From contig CALWDJ010000007.1 in the NCBI GenBank assembly GCA_944376655.1, positions 1 to 64,000 on the forward strand: a stretch of 64,000 bases of DNA. Direction: 5' to 3'. Below are positions 8,508 to 17,577 of this stretch, in pieces. Within the stretch, counting starts at the first letter, position 1, and each line of letters opens with the position of its first letter. The notes under the pieces are model-generated. The model made no database searches. It was given only the letters and a program-made list of their open reading frames with translations, and was not told the DNA's origin. This DNA comes from an uncultured Clostridia bacterium (lineage in GTDB: Bacteria; Bacillota; Clostridia; Oscillospirales; Acutalibacteraceae). Made by a program: the position numbers and the translations under genes.

Positions 8508-10076
8508 ATGCTGCTTATAAATAATGTCACGCTGCCGCTTGATACTGATTTCTCAAGTCTTGAAAAGGCGGCGGCGGAAGCGCTCAAAACCGATGTGTCA
8601 CGCATTGCTTCTGCGGAACTTTACAGAAAATCGCTTGACGCGAGGCATAAAAACGACCTTCGTTTCTGCTGCTCGATTGTCGCCGAGATTATCGGAAACG
8701 AGGAAAAAACCGTAAGGAAAATCAAAAACGCGCAGATATATTCCCCGAAAATCTATGTATGGAAAAAATCGGTCAAAAAGCCGGAGAAAAGACCTGTCAT
8801 AATCGGCTTCGGACCCGCGGGAATGTTCGCGGCGCTCACCCTCGCGAGGGCGGGGCTCTGTCCTCTTGTTCTGGAAAGGGGAAGGGATGCCGACAGCAGA
8901 GCCGCCGACGTGGCTGATTTTTTCGCGGGCGGAAGGCTCAATACCGAGTCGAACGTTCAGTTCGGCGAGGGCGGCGCAGGTACTTTCTCGGACGGAAAGC
9001 TCAATACCGGAATAAAGGATTACCGCTGCCGGGCGGTGCTTGAGGAATTTGTCAAGCACGGCGCTCCGGCCGAAATCCTTACCGACGCCAAGCCGCATAT
9101 AGGCACCGATATACTTATAAATATCGTAAAAAGCATACGGCGTGAGATAATATCGCTCGGCGGAGAGGTGCGCTTTGACACACGGGCGGACGATATCGGA
9201 ATAAAAAACGGCAGGCTCTGCTCGGTTACGGCAGGCGGAGAGGAAATCTGCTGTGACCGGCTTATAATGGCTGCCGGTCATTCGGCGAGAGATACTTTTT
9301 TAATGCTTAAAAATCGCGGCGCCGCAATGATAAGAAAGCCTTTTTCAATGGGTGTCAGAATAGAGCATCTGCAGGAGGACATCAACCGCGCGCTTTACGG
9401 CAGCTTCGCGGGGCACAGGGCGCTCAAGGCGGCGGACTACAAGCTGGCGGCACATCTTGAAAACGGCAGGGGAGTCTATACCTTTTGTATGTGCCCGGGC
9501 GGCGAGGTTATAAACTCGTCAAGCGAGCAGGGCGGAATCGCCGTAAACGGAATGAGCCGGAGCCGGCGTGACGGCGTAAACGCCAACAGCGCGCTGCTTG
9601 TAGGCATAGACCCCTCGGATATACCGGGCGACGATGTGCTCGGCGGCTGCGCCTTGCAGCGAAAGACCGAGCAGGCGGCATTCCGGGTCGCCGGAGGCGC
9701 GGTGCCTGTAAGCACTGTCGGCAGCTTTGTTTTCGGTGAGCCGTTTTCTGTCACAAAGGTAAAGCCTACCGTAAAGCCGGATTACGCTTATGCGGAATTA
9801 GAAACGCTGTTTCCTGAGTTTGTAAGCGATAGCCTTAAAGAGGGAATACTTCTTTTTGATAAAAAAATACACGGCTTTGCCGACAGGGCGGCGGTGCTTA
9901 CCGCTCCCGAGACAAGAAGCTCGTCTCCGGTCAGGATACTGCGGGGCGAGGACGGGCAGAGCCTTCTTATAAAGGGTCTTTACCCCTGCGGCGAGGGAGC
10001 GGGATACGCCGGCGGCATAATGTCTGCCGCGGCGGACGGTATTAAGTCGGCAGAAGCTGTTATAAACAGTATTTGA
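8508..10076 (+). CDS. FAD-dependent dehydrogenase-like protein (COG2509 type)
   Basis: A 522-residue protein with an N-terminal domain of about 95 residues, then a Rossmann motif VIIGFGPAGMFAALTLARAG (about 98-117) and LERGRDADSR. The sequence NVQFGEGGAGTFSDGKLNT (about 147-165) and the C-terminal PCGEGAGYAGGIMSAAADG are the hallmarks of this widely conserved, poorly characterised family. Its role is unknown; a redox activity on an unidentified substrate is inferred. The ATG comes directly after the upstream stop and follows GGGAGG, consistent with an operon of two flavoproteins. Confidence 0.88.
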   Translation: MLLINNVTLPLDTDFSSLEKAAAEALKTDVSRIASAELYRKSLDARHKNDLRFCCSIVAEIIGNEEKTVRKIKNAQIYSPKIYVWKKSVKKPEKRPVIIGFGPAGMFAALTLARAGLCPLVLERGRDADSRAADVADFFAGGRLNTESNVQFGEGGAGTFSDGKLNTGIKDYRCRAVLEEFVKHGAPAEILTDAKPHIGTDILINIVKSIRREIISLGGEVRFDTRADDIGIKNGRLCSVTAGGEEICCDRLIMAAGHSARDTFLMLKNRGAAMIRKPFSMGVRIEHLQEDINRALYGSFAGHRALKAADYKLAAHLENGRGVYTFCMCPGGEVINSSSEQGGIAVNGMSRSRRDGVNANSALLVGIDPSDIPGDDVLGGCALQRKTEQAAFRVAGGAVPVSTVGSFVFGEPFSVTKVKPTVKPDYAYAELETLFPEFVSDSLKEGILLFDKKIHGFADRAAVLTAPETRSSSPVRILRGEDGQSLLIKGLYPCGEGAGYAGGIMSAAADGIKSAEAVINSI

Positions 10077-10081
10077 ATGTT

Positions 10082-10678
10082 TTATAAAAAGCCTTCTCCC
10101 GCCGCCTTTGAGAACCAGATATTAACAGGGGAAAAGCGGTCGAGGATCTGGCACCACTCGTTTTCGACACATTCGGGCGCTTCGGCGGTTCTTTTTGCGG
10201 GCAGTACTATTACTGACCGCTTTTTTTTATTTTCCTTAAGGCAGAAGCCGCCCGCCGCCCTTACAAGGCGCTCAAGCGTTGCCGATACGGCGAATCCCTC
10301 TGATACAACGCTGACAGTTCCGACCTTTGACAAAACAAGTATTCGGTTGTTTTCTCCTGCGTAATTGCTCGCAAGCTCCATTAAAAGGGCGGTAAAAATT
10401 TTTCTGTTCAGAAGAAAAACCCCGCCGCCCGAAAATGAAACCGAGGTTTTCACGTTTTTCTGGAGCATTATTATCACCGCGGCGCCGAGCAGGGAGCCGC
10501 AGAATTCATTTATGTCAAGCGCGCATACGCTGTCTCTGTAATAAAACGCTTCCGCAAGACTTATTTTTTTCAGCTGATTAAGACGCTTCCGGCTGGTGCC
10601 GCCGCGCAGCACCGAAATCTGCACATAAAGCCGCAAAGCTGAAAAATATCTCTCAAAAGCATTCGGCAAAAATATCAT
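10082..10678 (-). CDS. uncharacterised protein, possible orphan kinase-type ATPase domain
   Basis: A 198-residue protein. I place the start at the ATG at 10678, twelve bases or so after a GGAGGA site, because the longer frame reads into a hydrophobic AT-rich leader. The N-terminal half is helical and basic. The C-terminal half (about 100-175) has FTALLMELASNYAGENNRI, which resembles the N-box of GHKL histidine-kinase ATPases, followed by a Gly-containing stretch, yet no clear G-boxes and no phosphoacceptor His domain. It could be a degenerate sensor-kinase-like ATPase of the kind found in Clostridia. It converges with the flavoprotein gene and is divergent from gap. Confidence 0.5.
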   Translation of the reverse strand: MIFLPNAFERYFSALRLYVQISVLRGGTSRKRLNQLKKISLAEAFYYRDSVCALDINEFCGSLLGAAVIIMLQKNVKTSVSFSGGGVFLLNRKIFTALLMELASNYAGENNRILVLSKVGTVSVVSEGFAVSATLERLVRAAGGFCLKENKKKRSVIVLPAKRTAEAPECVENEWCQILDRFSPVNIWFSKAAGEGFL

Positions 10679-10733
10679 ATTGCATCCTCCGCACATTAAG
10701 ATATTATGCCAAAATAAATAAAAATTAAAAAAG

Positions 10734-10751
10734 TTGTTAAAGTTTAAACAA
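10734..10751. promoter_or_regulatory. Rex-like operator upstream of gap
   Basis: TTGTTAAAGTTTAAACAA matches the Rex consensus (TTGTTAA-N4-TTAACAA) at 13 of 14 fixed positions. It lies five bases upstream of the gap -35 box. Rex is the NADH-sensing repressor of fermentation genes in Gram-positive bacteria, and GAPDH is a plausible target; binding is inference. Confidence 0.5.
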
Positions 10752-10756
10752 ATAGC

Positions 10757-10785
10757 TTGAAAAAATGTCAGTAATGGGTTAAAAT
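10757..10785 (+). promoter_or_regulatory. gap promoter
   Basis: TTGAAA (10757-10762) and TAAAAT (10780-10785) with a 17-base spacer, 30 bases upstream of the gap start and directly after the Rex-like site. Confidence 0.65.
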
Positions 10786-10815
10786 ATAGTAGTAAAAATA
10801 AAGGAGGTAATTCCA

Positions 10816-11826
10816 ATGGTTAAAGTTGCTATCAATGGTTTCGGCCGTATAGGCCGTCTCGCTTTCCGTCAGATGTTCGGAGCCGAGGGCTATGAAGTTG
10901 TCGCTATCAACGACCTGACAAGCCCCGCTATGCTCGCTCACCTTCTCAAGTACGATTCCGCTCAGGGCAGATATGCTCTCGCTGATACCGTTACCGCCGG
11001 TGAGGACAGCATCACTGTTGACGGAAAGACCATCAAAATCTATGCTGAAAAGAACGCTGCCGATCTTCCGTGGGGAGAAATAGGCGTTGACGTTGTTCTT
11101 GAGTGCACAGGCTTCTACTGCTCAAAGGAAAAGTCTCAGGCTCATATCGATGCAGGCGCCAAGAAGGTTGTTATTTCCGCTCCTGCCGGAAACGACCTTA
11201 AGACTATCGTTTACAGCGTAAACGAGAAGACCCTTACCGCTGACGATAAGATCATCTCCGCTGCTTCCTGCACCACAAACTGCCTTGCTCCTATGGCTGA
11301 CGCTCTTAACAAATACGCTCCCATCGTAAGCGGCATTATGACCACTGTTCACGCTTTCACAGGCGACCAGATGGTTCTTGACGGTCCCCACAGAAAGGGC
11401 GACCTCCGCAGGGCGCGCGCTGCCGCTGTAAACATCGTTCCTAACTCCACCGGCGCTGCAAAAGCTATCGGTCTTGTTATTCCGGAGCTTAACGGCAAGC
11501 TCATCGGTTCGGCTCAGCGTGTTCCGGTTCCGACCGGTTCAACCACAATCCTTGTTGCCGTTGTTAAGGGCAAGGATATCACCAAGGAAGGCATCAACGC
11601 CGCTATGAAGGCTGCTTCTTCAGCTTCCTTCGGCTACACAGAGGAGCCGCTTGTTTCTTCCGATATTATCGGCATTACCTACGGTTCTCTGTTTGATGCT
11701 ACTCAGACTATGGTTACCAAGATCGACGACGATACCTATCAGGTACAGGTTGTTTCCTGGTACGATAATGAGAACAGCTACACCAGCCAGATGGTACGTA
11801 CTATAAAGTACTTTGCCGAAATTTGA
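10816..11826 (+). CDS. gap: glyceraldehyde-3-phosphate dehydrogenase, type I
   Basis: A 336-residue glycolytic enzyme that oxidises glyceraldehyde 3-phosphate to 1,3-bisphosphoglycerate with NAD. It has the N-terminal NAD-binding motif [14 protein letters not shown], the active-site segment [13 protein letters not shown] with the catalytic Cys at about residue 154, and the C-terminal [12 protein letters not shown]. The codon use is the most biased (highly expressed type) in this part of the window. It is a single-gene unit with its own promoter, a Rex-like operator and a strong terminator. Confidence 0.98.
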   Translation: MVKVAINGFGRIGRLAFRQMFGAEGYEVVAINDLTSPAMLAHLLKYDSAQGRYALADTVTAGEDSITVDGKTIKIYAEKNAADLPWGEIGVDVVLECTGFYCSKEKSQAHIDAGAKKVVISAPAGNDLKTIVYSVNEKTLTADDKIISAASCTTNCLAPMADALNKYAPIVSGIMTTVHAFTGDQMVLDGPHRKGDLRRARAAAVNIVPNSTGAAKAIGLVIPELNGKLIGSAQRVPVPTGSTTILVAVVKGKDITKEGINAAMKAASSASFGYTEEPLVSSDIIGITYGSLFDATQTMVTKIDDDTYQVQVVSWYDNENSYTSQMVRTIKYFAEI

Positions 11827-11837
11827 TTTTAAACCTG

Positions 11838-11877
11838 AAAAGCTCTCCTTTGCTCAAAGCAAGGGAGAGCTTTTTTA
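11838..11877 (+). terminator. gap terminator
   Basis: A 16-bp stem (11838-11853 with 11859-11874, one G-T pair) around a five-base loop, followed by a T run. A strong intrinsic terminator. Confidence 0.9.
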
Positions 11878-11967
11878 TCGCATATATAAATGAATCTGAT
11901 TTTCAGCGGCGGAAAGCCGCTTTTTATTTTACATTTTTTCGGTTATACAGACCTCTTTTACGGTGCT

Positions 11968-14277
11968 TTATACTGCCTTTTTAATTATAGCCGCCATTAC
12001 GGTTATATCGTCTTCGTGATTGTCGCTCCTGCGGCGCTTCGCGCCGTCGCATATGCGGCTCGCAAGCTCGTCCGCGGTGCCGTCGGTCCAGTTTTCAAGC
12101 TCCTCGCGTATCCAGTCGGTGCCGTCGCATACCGCCCCGTCAGACATAAGAAGAACTATATCTCCGGTTTTGCATTTTACCGTTGCCTTGTCAAAGCCTA
12201 TTTCACGCAGTATGCCGGCGGGCAGGGAGGTGCTTTCCGCTTTTCCGGTGCGGCCTGAGCGGCGTATCAGCGTGGGAGCGGCTCCTGCCTTATAAAGCTC
12301 GACCTGACCGGTATACAGGTCTATGCTCGCTATATCCACGGTGGCGAGAGATTCGTCGGTAGATTTGAACAGCATTGAGGAATTGAGGATTTTAAGCGAG
12401 CAGTCATATCCGAAGCCGGCTTTTATAAGGCGGCACATAAGCCCCGACGCCATAGCTCCGTCCACAGCGGCTCTGCCGCCCGTGCCCATACCGTCGGACA
12501 GTATCATTATAAAGTGGCCCCTGCCGTCAAAAAAGAATTTGTAAGCGTCTCCGCACATGGACGATTCCGAGGCGCAGCGCTGTTCTATACCGGCGTCGAC
12601 ACGCAGCGCCGCGTGCTCGCTTAGGGTTATAAATACGCTGCCGCCCGCTTCGCTTACGGTCGGAACATCAAAATCACGCTCGCAGACAACCGAAATCAGC
12701 TTCATTATCTGTAATTTGTTGAATACGGAATCCGGCTCCTTTTTAACCTTCAGCTCTATCGTCATTCTGCCGTACCTGTCGGTTTTGCTGCTGCATTCCT
12801 CAGTATGAATATTAAGATTTTTAAGAGCTGCAGCCGCTTTTTCGGCTGCCGAATTGTCAAAATTTCCGTCGCTTTCAAGGTCGCGCGCCAGCTCTGTGAG
12901 CATAAATGAAATGCCGTCGAACTGGTCTGATACCACCGAGCGTACCTCGTCGATACGGTTTTCGGCGGCAATTCTTGAGGTATAATCCGAATAACGCTTA
13001 TAGGCGGCGTTGGCTACCTGCGACACCCGAAGGCATCTGCCGCGGAATTCTTCCGGCGCTCCGCTTTCGGGCGAGCGGCTGCCCTCCTTTATTGCCTTTG
13101 TCATTCCGAGCAGCGCTTCCACCGTGCTGTCGCGGCGGCTTTCCCAGCAGTGAAGCCTGAGCTTGCAGCCCGAACAGGCGTCCTGCTCGACGGCGGAAAT
13201 GACCGTGCTGAAATCAGGGGAATTTATTTTCGCAAGCTCCGCAGATACCTGTTCCACCGTTTCCGAAACGTCGCACAGCGCGTTTGCCGCCGAATTGAGA
13301 CGTATGGTGAGCGATTTTTTAAAGCCTTCGGGAGTTGCGAGCTTGGGATATACCGAAAACAGCCTGCTTATATATATTCCGGCTTTCCTCGGCAGGGCGA
13401 GGAAAAGCGCCGAGCCGAGAGCGGTTTCGATTACGGTCTGCGCTATGGTTATCGGGCTGCCCGAGGTTACCGACCCCGCAAGGCTGAAAATCAGCGGCAC
13501 CGCTATCTGAACATATTTGCCGAACGATGAGAACACTCCCGCCACAAGACCGATAAAGGCGTATATAACCGCGGTTTCTCCCGAAGCTCCGCTTAACATA
13601 AGCGCCAGCGCTGCTGTTATTGAGCATATGGAGCCGGAGAGTGTTCCGCCGTATTTTGCCGCAGTCAGAATAAGGGTGATGCTTAATATATGCCCGAGCG
13701 ATATTCCGTTGAAGGCGATACCGTTTATTCCGGTCAGCAAAATTCCAGCTGTGATGAAAACCGAGGCGAGCTCGTCCGGTGTAAGTCCCGACGAGGCGCG
13801 CGGAAGCGCCTTAAAGCACCGGCAGACAAAAAAAGCGCCGCCCGCGGCGAGCAGTGATTCTGCGGCGGCATTTAAAAAATTAAAATTCAGTCCGCTGAAG
13901 GTTACCGCAGATGTGAGAAAATCGGCAAGCAGTGTTATAAAGGCTAAAAAAACCGGATTGCCCGTGATTTTTTTATATCCGCCCAAAAGCAGCTTTATCG
14001 CGAGCACTGCGAACATCGCCGCAATGTATCTGAAGCCGCCGCTGCCTAACGCCGGAATAAAATAGCTCAGAAAAACACCTGTCGCCGCGGCAGGCGTAAA
14101 AGTCATCGAGCTGCCGGCGAGAAAGGCGAGTCCGAACGGCAGCAGCTTGTCCGCTACTACCGCTCTTGCCGCAATAAATCCTGCTATACCGGCTAAAATA
14201 TGCGCCGCGCCGGCAGAAATAAGCTCCATATGATTGAATTTTTCCGTTTTGCCTGATATTTTTACAATATCCTTCAA
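11968..14277 (-). CDS. spoIIE: stage II sporulation protein E (SpoIIE phosphatase)
   Basis: A 769-residue membrane-bound PP2C-type phosphatase. In Bacillus it dephosphorylates the anti-anti-sigma factor SpoIIAA and so activates sigma-F in the forespore, and it joins FtsZ at the polar septum. About ten hydrophobic helices fill residues 18-310; a cytoplasmic regulatory region follows, with a Cys-containing stretch (CSGCKLRLHCW, about 367-377); the PP2C domain occupies about 560-765, with metal-ligand motifs FIMILSDGMGTGG and IVLLMSDG. The start is a TTG at 14277 behind GGTGA; an internal ATG at codon 17 is possible. It is divergent from the cortex-lytic gene at 14454. Confidence 0.95.
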   Translation of the reverse strand: MKDIVKISGKTEKFNHMELISAGAAHILAGIAGFIAARAVVADKLLPFGLAFLAGSSMTFTPAAATGVFLSYFIPALGSGGFRYIAAMFAVLAIKLLLGGYKKITGNPVFLAFITLLADFLTSAVTFSGLNFNFLNAAAESLLAAGGAFFVCRCFKALPRASSGLTPDELASVFITAGILLTGINGIAFNGISLGHILSITLILTAAKYGGTLSGSICSITAALALMLSGASGETAVIYAFIGLVAGVFSSFGKYVQIAVPLIFSLAGSVTSGSPITIAQTVIETALGSALFLALPRKAGIYISRLFSVYPKLATPEGFKKSLTIRLNSAANALCDVSETVEQVSAELAKINSPDFSTVISAVEQDACSGCKLRLHCWESRRDSTVEALLGMTKAIKEGSRSPESGAPEEFRGRCLRVSQVANAAYKRYSDYTSRIAAENRIDEVRSVVSDQFDGISFMLTELARDLESDGNFDNSAAEKAAAALKNLNIHTEECSSKTDRYGRMTIELKVKKEPDSVFNKLQIMKLISVVCERDFDVPTVSEAGGSVFITLSEHAALRVDAGIEQRCASESSMCGDAYKFFFDGRGHFIMILSDGMGTGGRAAVDGAMASGLMCRLIKAGFGYDCSLKILNSSMLFKSTDESLATVDIASIDLYTGQVELYKAGAAPTLIRRSGRTGKAESTSLPAGILREIGFDKATVKCKTGDIVLLMSDGAVCDGTDWIREELENWTDGTADELASRICDGAKRRRSDNHEDDITVMAAIIKKAV

Positions 14278-14369
14278 TTATAATCACCGCCGTATTATTC
14301 TTCAAAATAATTATAAATCGGACAATGTGTATTTTTTGTCACATCACGGCAGTGTAAAACGGTTGTTTT

Positions 14370-14376
14370 TGACGAA
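14370..14376. promoter_or_regulatory. possible Spo0A box between spoIIE and sleB
   Basis: TGACGAA differs by one base from the Spo0A box TGTCGAA and lies about 95 bases upstream of the spoIIE start. spoIIE is a direct Spo0A target in Bacillus. A single near-match of seven bases is weak evidence. Confidence 0.25.
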
Positions 14377-14453
14377 AAAAATAATTTTTCCGAAAGAATA
14401 AAATAAGCTTGCGCGGAAAGGATATAAATATAATCTGCATAAGGGTGATATTT

Positions 14454-15107
14454 ATGAAACGCGCAATGGGAATAATGCTTGCCACACTGCTTATATTATG
14501 CACCTTCGGAGTATCGGTAAGCGGACTGTCAAAGGTCGGCTCGCGTTCGGACGAGGTTGTGGCGATTCAGCAGAAATTAAAGGAAAAGGGATATTACAAT
14601 TATACGGTAGACGGGATTTTCGGCACACGAACCAGAAACGCCGTTATCAGCTTCCAGCGTGACAACGGGCTTGCCGCCGATGGTATTGCGGGAGTAAACA
14701 CACTTAAAGCTCTCGGAATATCAGGTAAGGACGACAGCTCCTTCGGCGGGTATTCTTCTGCTGACTATGAGCTGCTTGCAAGGATTATTTCCGCCGAAGC
14801 GAGGGGAGAAAGCTATATCGGGCAGGTAGCCGTCGGAGCGGTGGTGCTTAACAGGGTAGAGCACCCTTCTTTTCCGGATACCGTTTCGGGCGTTGTATAT
14901 CAGAGCGGCGCTTTTTCCTGTCTTTATGACGGTCAATTCTATGAGCCGGTGGCGGAAAGCGCTTACAGCGCCGCGCGTGACGCAATAAACGGGCTTGACC
15001 CGAGCGGCGGCGCGATTTACTATTACAATCCGAAAACCGCCACAAGCCAGTGGATATTCTCACGTCCTGTAATCACAACGATAGGAAATCACAGGTTCTG
15101 CAGTTAA
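14454..15107 (+). CDS. sleB: spore cortex-lytic enzyme SleB
   Basis: A 217-residue germination hydrolase that cuts muramic-lactam-containing spore cortex peptidoglycan (lytic transglycosylase activity in Bacillus). I place the start at the ATG at 14454 behind AGGGTGA; it gives a signal peptide of about 25 residues ending near VSVSG. A peptidoglycan-binding domain (about 27-85, QQKLKEKGYYNYTVDGIFG) precedes the Hydrolase_2 catalytic domain (about 100-217) with IISAEARGESYIGQVAVGAV, whose Glu residues include the catalytic one, and ends IGNHRFCS. No ypeB partner gene follows; a terminator does. Confidence 0.92.
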   Translation: MKRAMGIMLATLLILCTFGVSVSGLSKVGSRSDEVVAIQQKLKEKGYYNYTVDGIFGTRTRNAVISFQRDNGLAADGIAGVNTLKALGISGKDDSSFGGYSSADYELLARIISAEARGESYIGQVAVGAVVLNRVEHPSFPDTVSGVVYQSGAFSCLYDGQFYEPVAESAYSAARDAINGLDPSGGAIYYYNPKTATSQWIFSRPVITTIGNHRFCS

Positions 15108-15111
15108 ATTA

Positions 15112-15147
15112 AACCGCGCAAAGTTTCTTAAACTTTGCGCGGTTTTC
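15112..15147. terminator. bidirectional terminator between sleB and the XRE gene
   Basis: A 15-bp perfect stem pairs 15112-15126 with 15130-15144 around a three-base loop, with T-rich flank downstream on the plus strand and A-rich (T on the minus strand) upstream. It can end both converging genes. Confidence 0.85.
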
Positions 15148-15156
15148 TGCATATAT

Positions 15157-15375
15157 TCAGTTATCCGGATTGTCGCCGCTGTCTACAAACTCGGCTATAT
15201 CCTCCAATTTGCAGCAAAGCACACGGCAGAGTCTGTCCAGCGTTTTTGTCTCAATATTTTCGTTCGCTTTAAGCCGCCGCACAGTCTTGCTGTCTATCCC
15301 GCATTTTTCACGCAGGGTATAAGTGGAAATATTTTTGCTTTTCATCGTTTTCCACAGCCGGTCGAATACTATCAT
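15157..15375 (-). CDS. small XRE-type HTH regulator
   Basis: A 72-residue DNA-binding protein with one helix-turn-helix (about residues 19-42, YTLREKCGIDSKTVRRLKAN) and an acidic tail. It resembles the short HTH_26 regulators found alone in Clostridia. The ATG follows AAGGAGATG. The upstream region carries a GGGGAT-ATA-ATCCCC inverted repeat and a second, related half-site that could be its own operator. The target beyond its own gene is unknown. Confidence 0.8.
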   Translation of the reverse strand: MIVFDRLWKTMKSKNISTYTLREKCGIDSKTVRRLKANENIETKTLDRLCRVLCCKLEDIAEFVDSGDNPDN

Positions 15376-15404
15376 TAAAACATCTCCTTGACATTTTTAA
15401 TTAT

Positions 15405-15443
15405 GGGGGTTATAATCTTAATTATTAAGGGGATATAATCCCC
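15405..15443. promoter_or_regulatory. candidate operator of the XRE regulator
   Basis: A perfect 6-bp inverted repeat GGGGAT-ATA-ATCCCC occupies 15429-15443, and a related GGGGGTTATAATC lies 24 bases away at 15405-15417. Both contain TATAAT-like cores, so a bound regulator would block promoters in the gap between the XRE gene and the ABC-F gene. Confidence 0.4.
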
Positions 15444-15564
15444 ATATTTTCCGTATGCCGCACCTGCTGCCGAAAACGGTTGCAAAAACCGCCGTAAAAT
15501 GTTAAAATATAGCCCGTGCAGTAATAAGCGGTGCCGCCGCTTACAGAAACGGGAGCGGGATTAT

Positions 15565-17484
15565 ATGCAGCTTAAAATTCAGAACGGTGTCGTTGAGCTT
15601 TCGGGTCAGCCGGTTTTAAGCTCAGTTAACATTGAGATAAACGACACAAGCAAAATAGCGGTGGTCGGGCGCAACGGCTGCGGAAAAACCACGCTTTTGA
15701 AGCTGATTGCCGGCGAATACAGTCTTACAAGGCTTGACAGCGATACCGACAGCTTTTTCGCGGTGTCGGGCAAGCCTCATATAGGCGTGCTTTCACAGAT
15801 GACCTTTGACGATGAGAGCCGGACGCTTATCGAGGAAATACGCTCGGCGTATACGGAAATACTCTCCGTTAAATATGAGCTTGAGGACGCGCAGGAAAAA
15901 ATGGAAGCGGAGCAGAGCGAGGATAACATAAAAAAATATACCTCCCTGCTTGACCTTTTCACGAATCTCGGCGGTTTTTATTTCGAAAAGGAATACGAGG
16001 CGGCAATAAAGCATTTCGGATTTACCGAGGAGCAGAAATACCGTCCGTTAAGCGAGTTTTCGGGCGGTCAGCGCACAAAGATAGCGTTTTTAAAGCTGCT
16101 GCTCTCAAAGCCGGATATTTTACTGCTGGACGAGCCTACAAACCATCTTGATATCGAGGCGGTGGAATGGCTTGAGGGTTACTTAAAGGAATATAAAAAG
16201 GCGTTTGTCGTGGTCTCGCATGACCGTATGTTTCTTGATAATGTGGCGGAGACCGTGTATGAAATAGAGTACGGCGTCACCCACAGGTACGCCGGAAATT
16301 ACACCAGCTTCACAATACTTAAAAAGCAGCAGAGGGAACAGCAGAAGAAGGAGTACGACGCGCAGAAAAAAGAGATAGAACGCCTTACGCAGCTTGTTGA
16401 AAAATTCAGGTACAAGCCCACAAAGGCGGCGATGGCGCAGTCTAAATTAAAGCAGCTTGAGCGTATGAAGCCGGTCGAGGCGCCTGAGGCTTACGACACA
16501 AGAACCTTTCATGCCTTTTTCGAGCCGGAGGACGCGGGAGTAAAGGACGTTCTTTCGGTAAAAAAGCTGGAAATAGGCTACGACAAACCGCTTTCGGTCG
16601 TTGACATAGAAATGCACAGGGGCGACAGGGTAGGAATAATAGGCGGAAACGGACTCGGAAAATCCACCTTTATAAAAACGCTTATGGGCAAGGTGCCGCC
16701 GCTGTCGGGCGGGTATAAATTCGGGCCGAGGGTCACGGTAGGATATTTTGACCAGCAGATGGCGCTTTATTCAAGCTCTGATACGGTTCTTGACGATTTT
16801 TTGAAGTCCTACCCCGGTATGACCGACTTTGAGGCGCGCAGCGCCCTCGGTGCCTTTATGTTTACCGGTGAGGAGGTTTTTAAGAAGGTGGATATGCTGT
16901 CAGGCGGTGAAAGGGTAAGGCTGGCGCTCTGCAAGATATTCGGCAAGCGTCCGAATTTTCTCATTCTCGACGAGCCTACAAATCATATGGACATTGTGGG
17001 CAAGGAAACGCTTGAGGATATGCTGCTATCCTATACCGGAACGCTGCTTTTCGTTTCGCACGACCGGTATTTTATCCGCAAAATTTCAGACCGTCTGCTT
17101 TCATTTGAAAACGGCGGGGTAACGGAATATCCCTACGGCTACGCGCAGTATCTTGAAATGCAGTCGTCAGAGACAAAAAAAGAGCAGGAGAAAAAGGAAG
17201 AACCGGCAAAAAAAGCCAAAAAGAGCTTTACAACACCGGCGAAGGAGCGTTCAAGATATGAACGAGCGATCGCGAAAGCCGAGGAAAAAATCGCGCTGCT
17301 TGAGGAAAAAATCGGAGGAGTAAAGCAGGAGCTTTCCTGGGAGGAAAACGTCTCTGATTATATGAAGCTGTCAGAGCTTCAGGCGGAAATAGACTCGCTT
17401 GAGACTGAGCTTGATACTGCAATGAGCGAGTGGGAAAAGCTAAGCGATGAATACGCCGAGCTTATCGGGCAACAAAAAAATTAA
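15565..17484 (+). CDS. ABC-F family ribosome-associated ATPase
   Basis: A 639-residue protein of two fused ABC ATPase domains and no membrane segment, the ABC-F architecture; such proteins act on the ribosome in translation or antibiotic protection. Domain 1 has Walker A GRNGCGKTT (about 35-43), signature FSGGQRTK and LLLDEPTNHLD; domain 2 has GGNGLGKST (about 362), LSGGERVRL and LILDEPTNHMD. A linker of charged helix joins them, and the last 90 residues form a Lys/Glu-rich coiled coil. I place the start at the ATG at 15565, preceded by GGGAGCGGG. Which ABC-F subgroup it belongs to is not clear to me. Confidence 0.92.
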   Translation: MQLKIQNGVVELSGQPVLSSVNIEINDTSKIAVVGRNGCGKTTLLKLIAGEYSLTRLDSDTDSFFAVSGKPHIGVLSQMTFDDESRTLIEEIRSAYTEILSVKYELEDAQEKMEAEQSEDNIKKYTSLLDLFTNLGGFYFEKEYEAAIKHFGFTEEQKYRPLSEFSGGQRTKIAFLKLLLSKPDILLLDEPTNHLDIEAVEWLEGYLKEYKKAFVVVSHDRMFLDNVAETVYEIEYGVTHRYAGNYTSFTILKKQQREQQKKEYDAQKKEIERLTQLVEKFRYKPTKAAMAQSKLKQLERMKPVEAPEAYDTRTFHAFFEPEDAGVKDVLSVKKLEIGYDKPLSVVDIEMHRGDRVGIIGGNGLGKSTFIKTLMGKVPPLSGGYKFGPRVTVGYFDQQMALYSSSDTVLDDFLKSYPGMTDFEARSALGAFMFTGEEVFKKVDMLSGGERVRLALCKIFGKRPNFLILDEPTNHMDIVGKETLEDMLLSYTGTLLFVSHDRYFIRKISDRLLSFENGGVTEYPYGYAQYLEMQSSETKKEQEKKEEPAKKAKKSFTTPAKERSRYERAIAKAEEKIALLEEKIGGVKQELSWEENVSDYMKLSELQAEIDSLETELDTAMSEWEKLSDEYAELIGQQKN

Positions 17485-17506
17485 AATTTATGACAAATTT
17501 TTATGC

Positions 17507-17535
17507 TTGATTTTATGGAGTTTGAATGATATAAT
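17507..17535 (+). promoter_or_regulatory. promoter for the glycosyltransferase gene
   Basis: TTGATT (17507-17512) and TATAAT (17530-17535) with a 17-base spacer, about 40 bases before the TTG start. Confidence 0.65.
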
Positions 17536-17577
17536 AGTGACGCTGTGTGTAAAAACCACGTAAAGGAGATAATATAA

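Noticed and set aside
11890..12258. Long frames opposite spoIIE on the plus strand (also 13150-13530, 13517-14065)
   Set aside because: They are reverse-strand shadows of spoIIE, with no ribosome sites or protein-like patterns.
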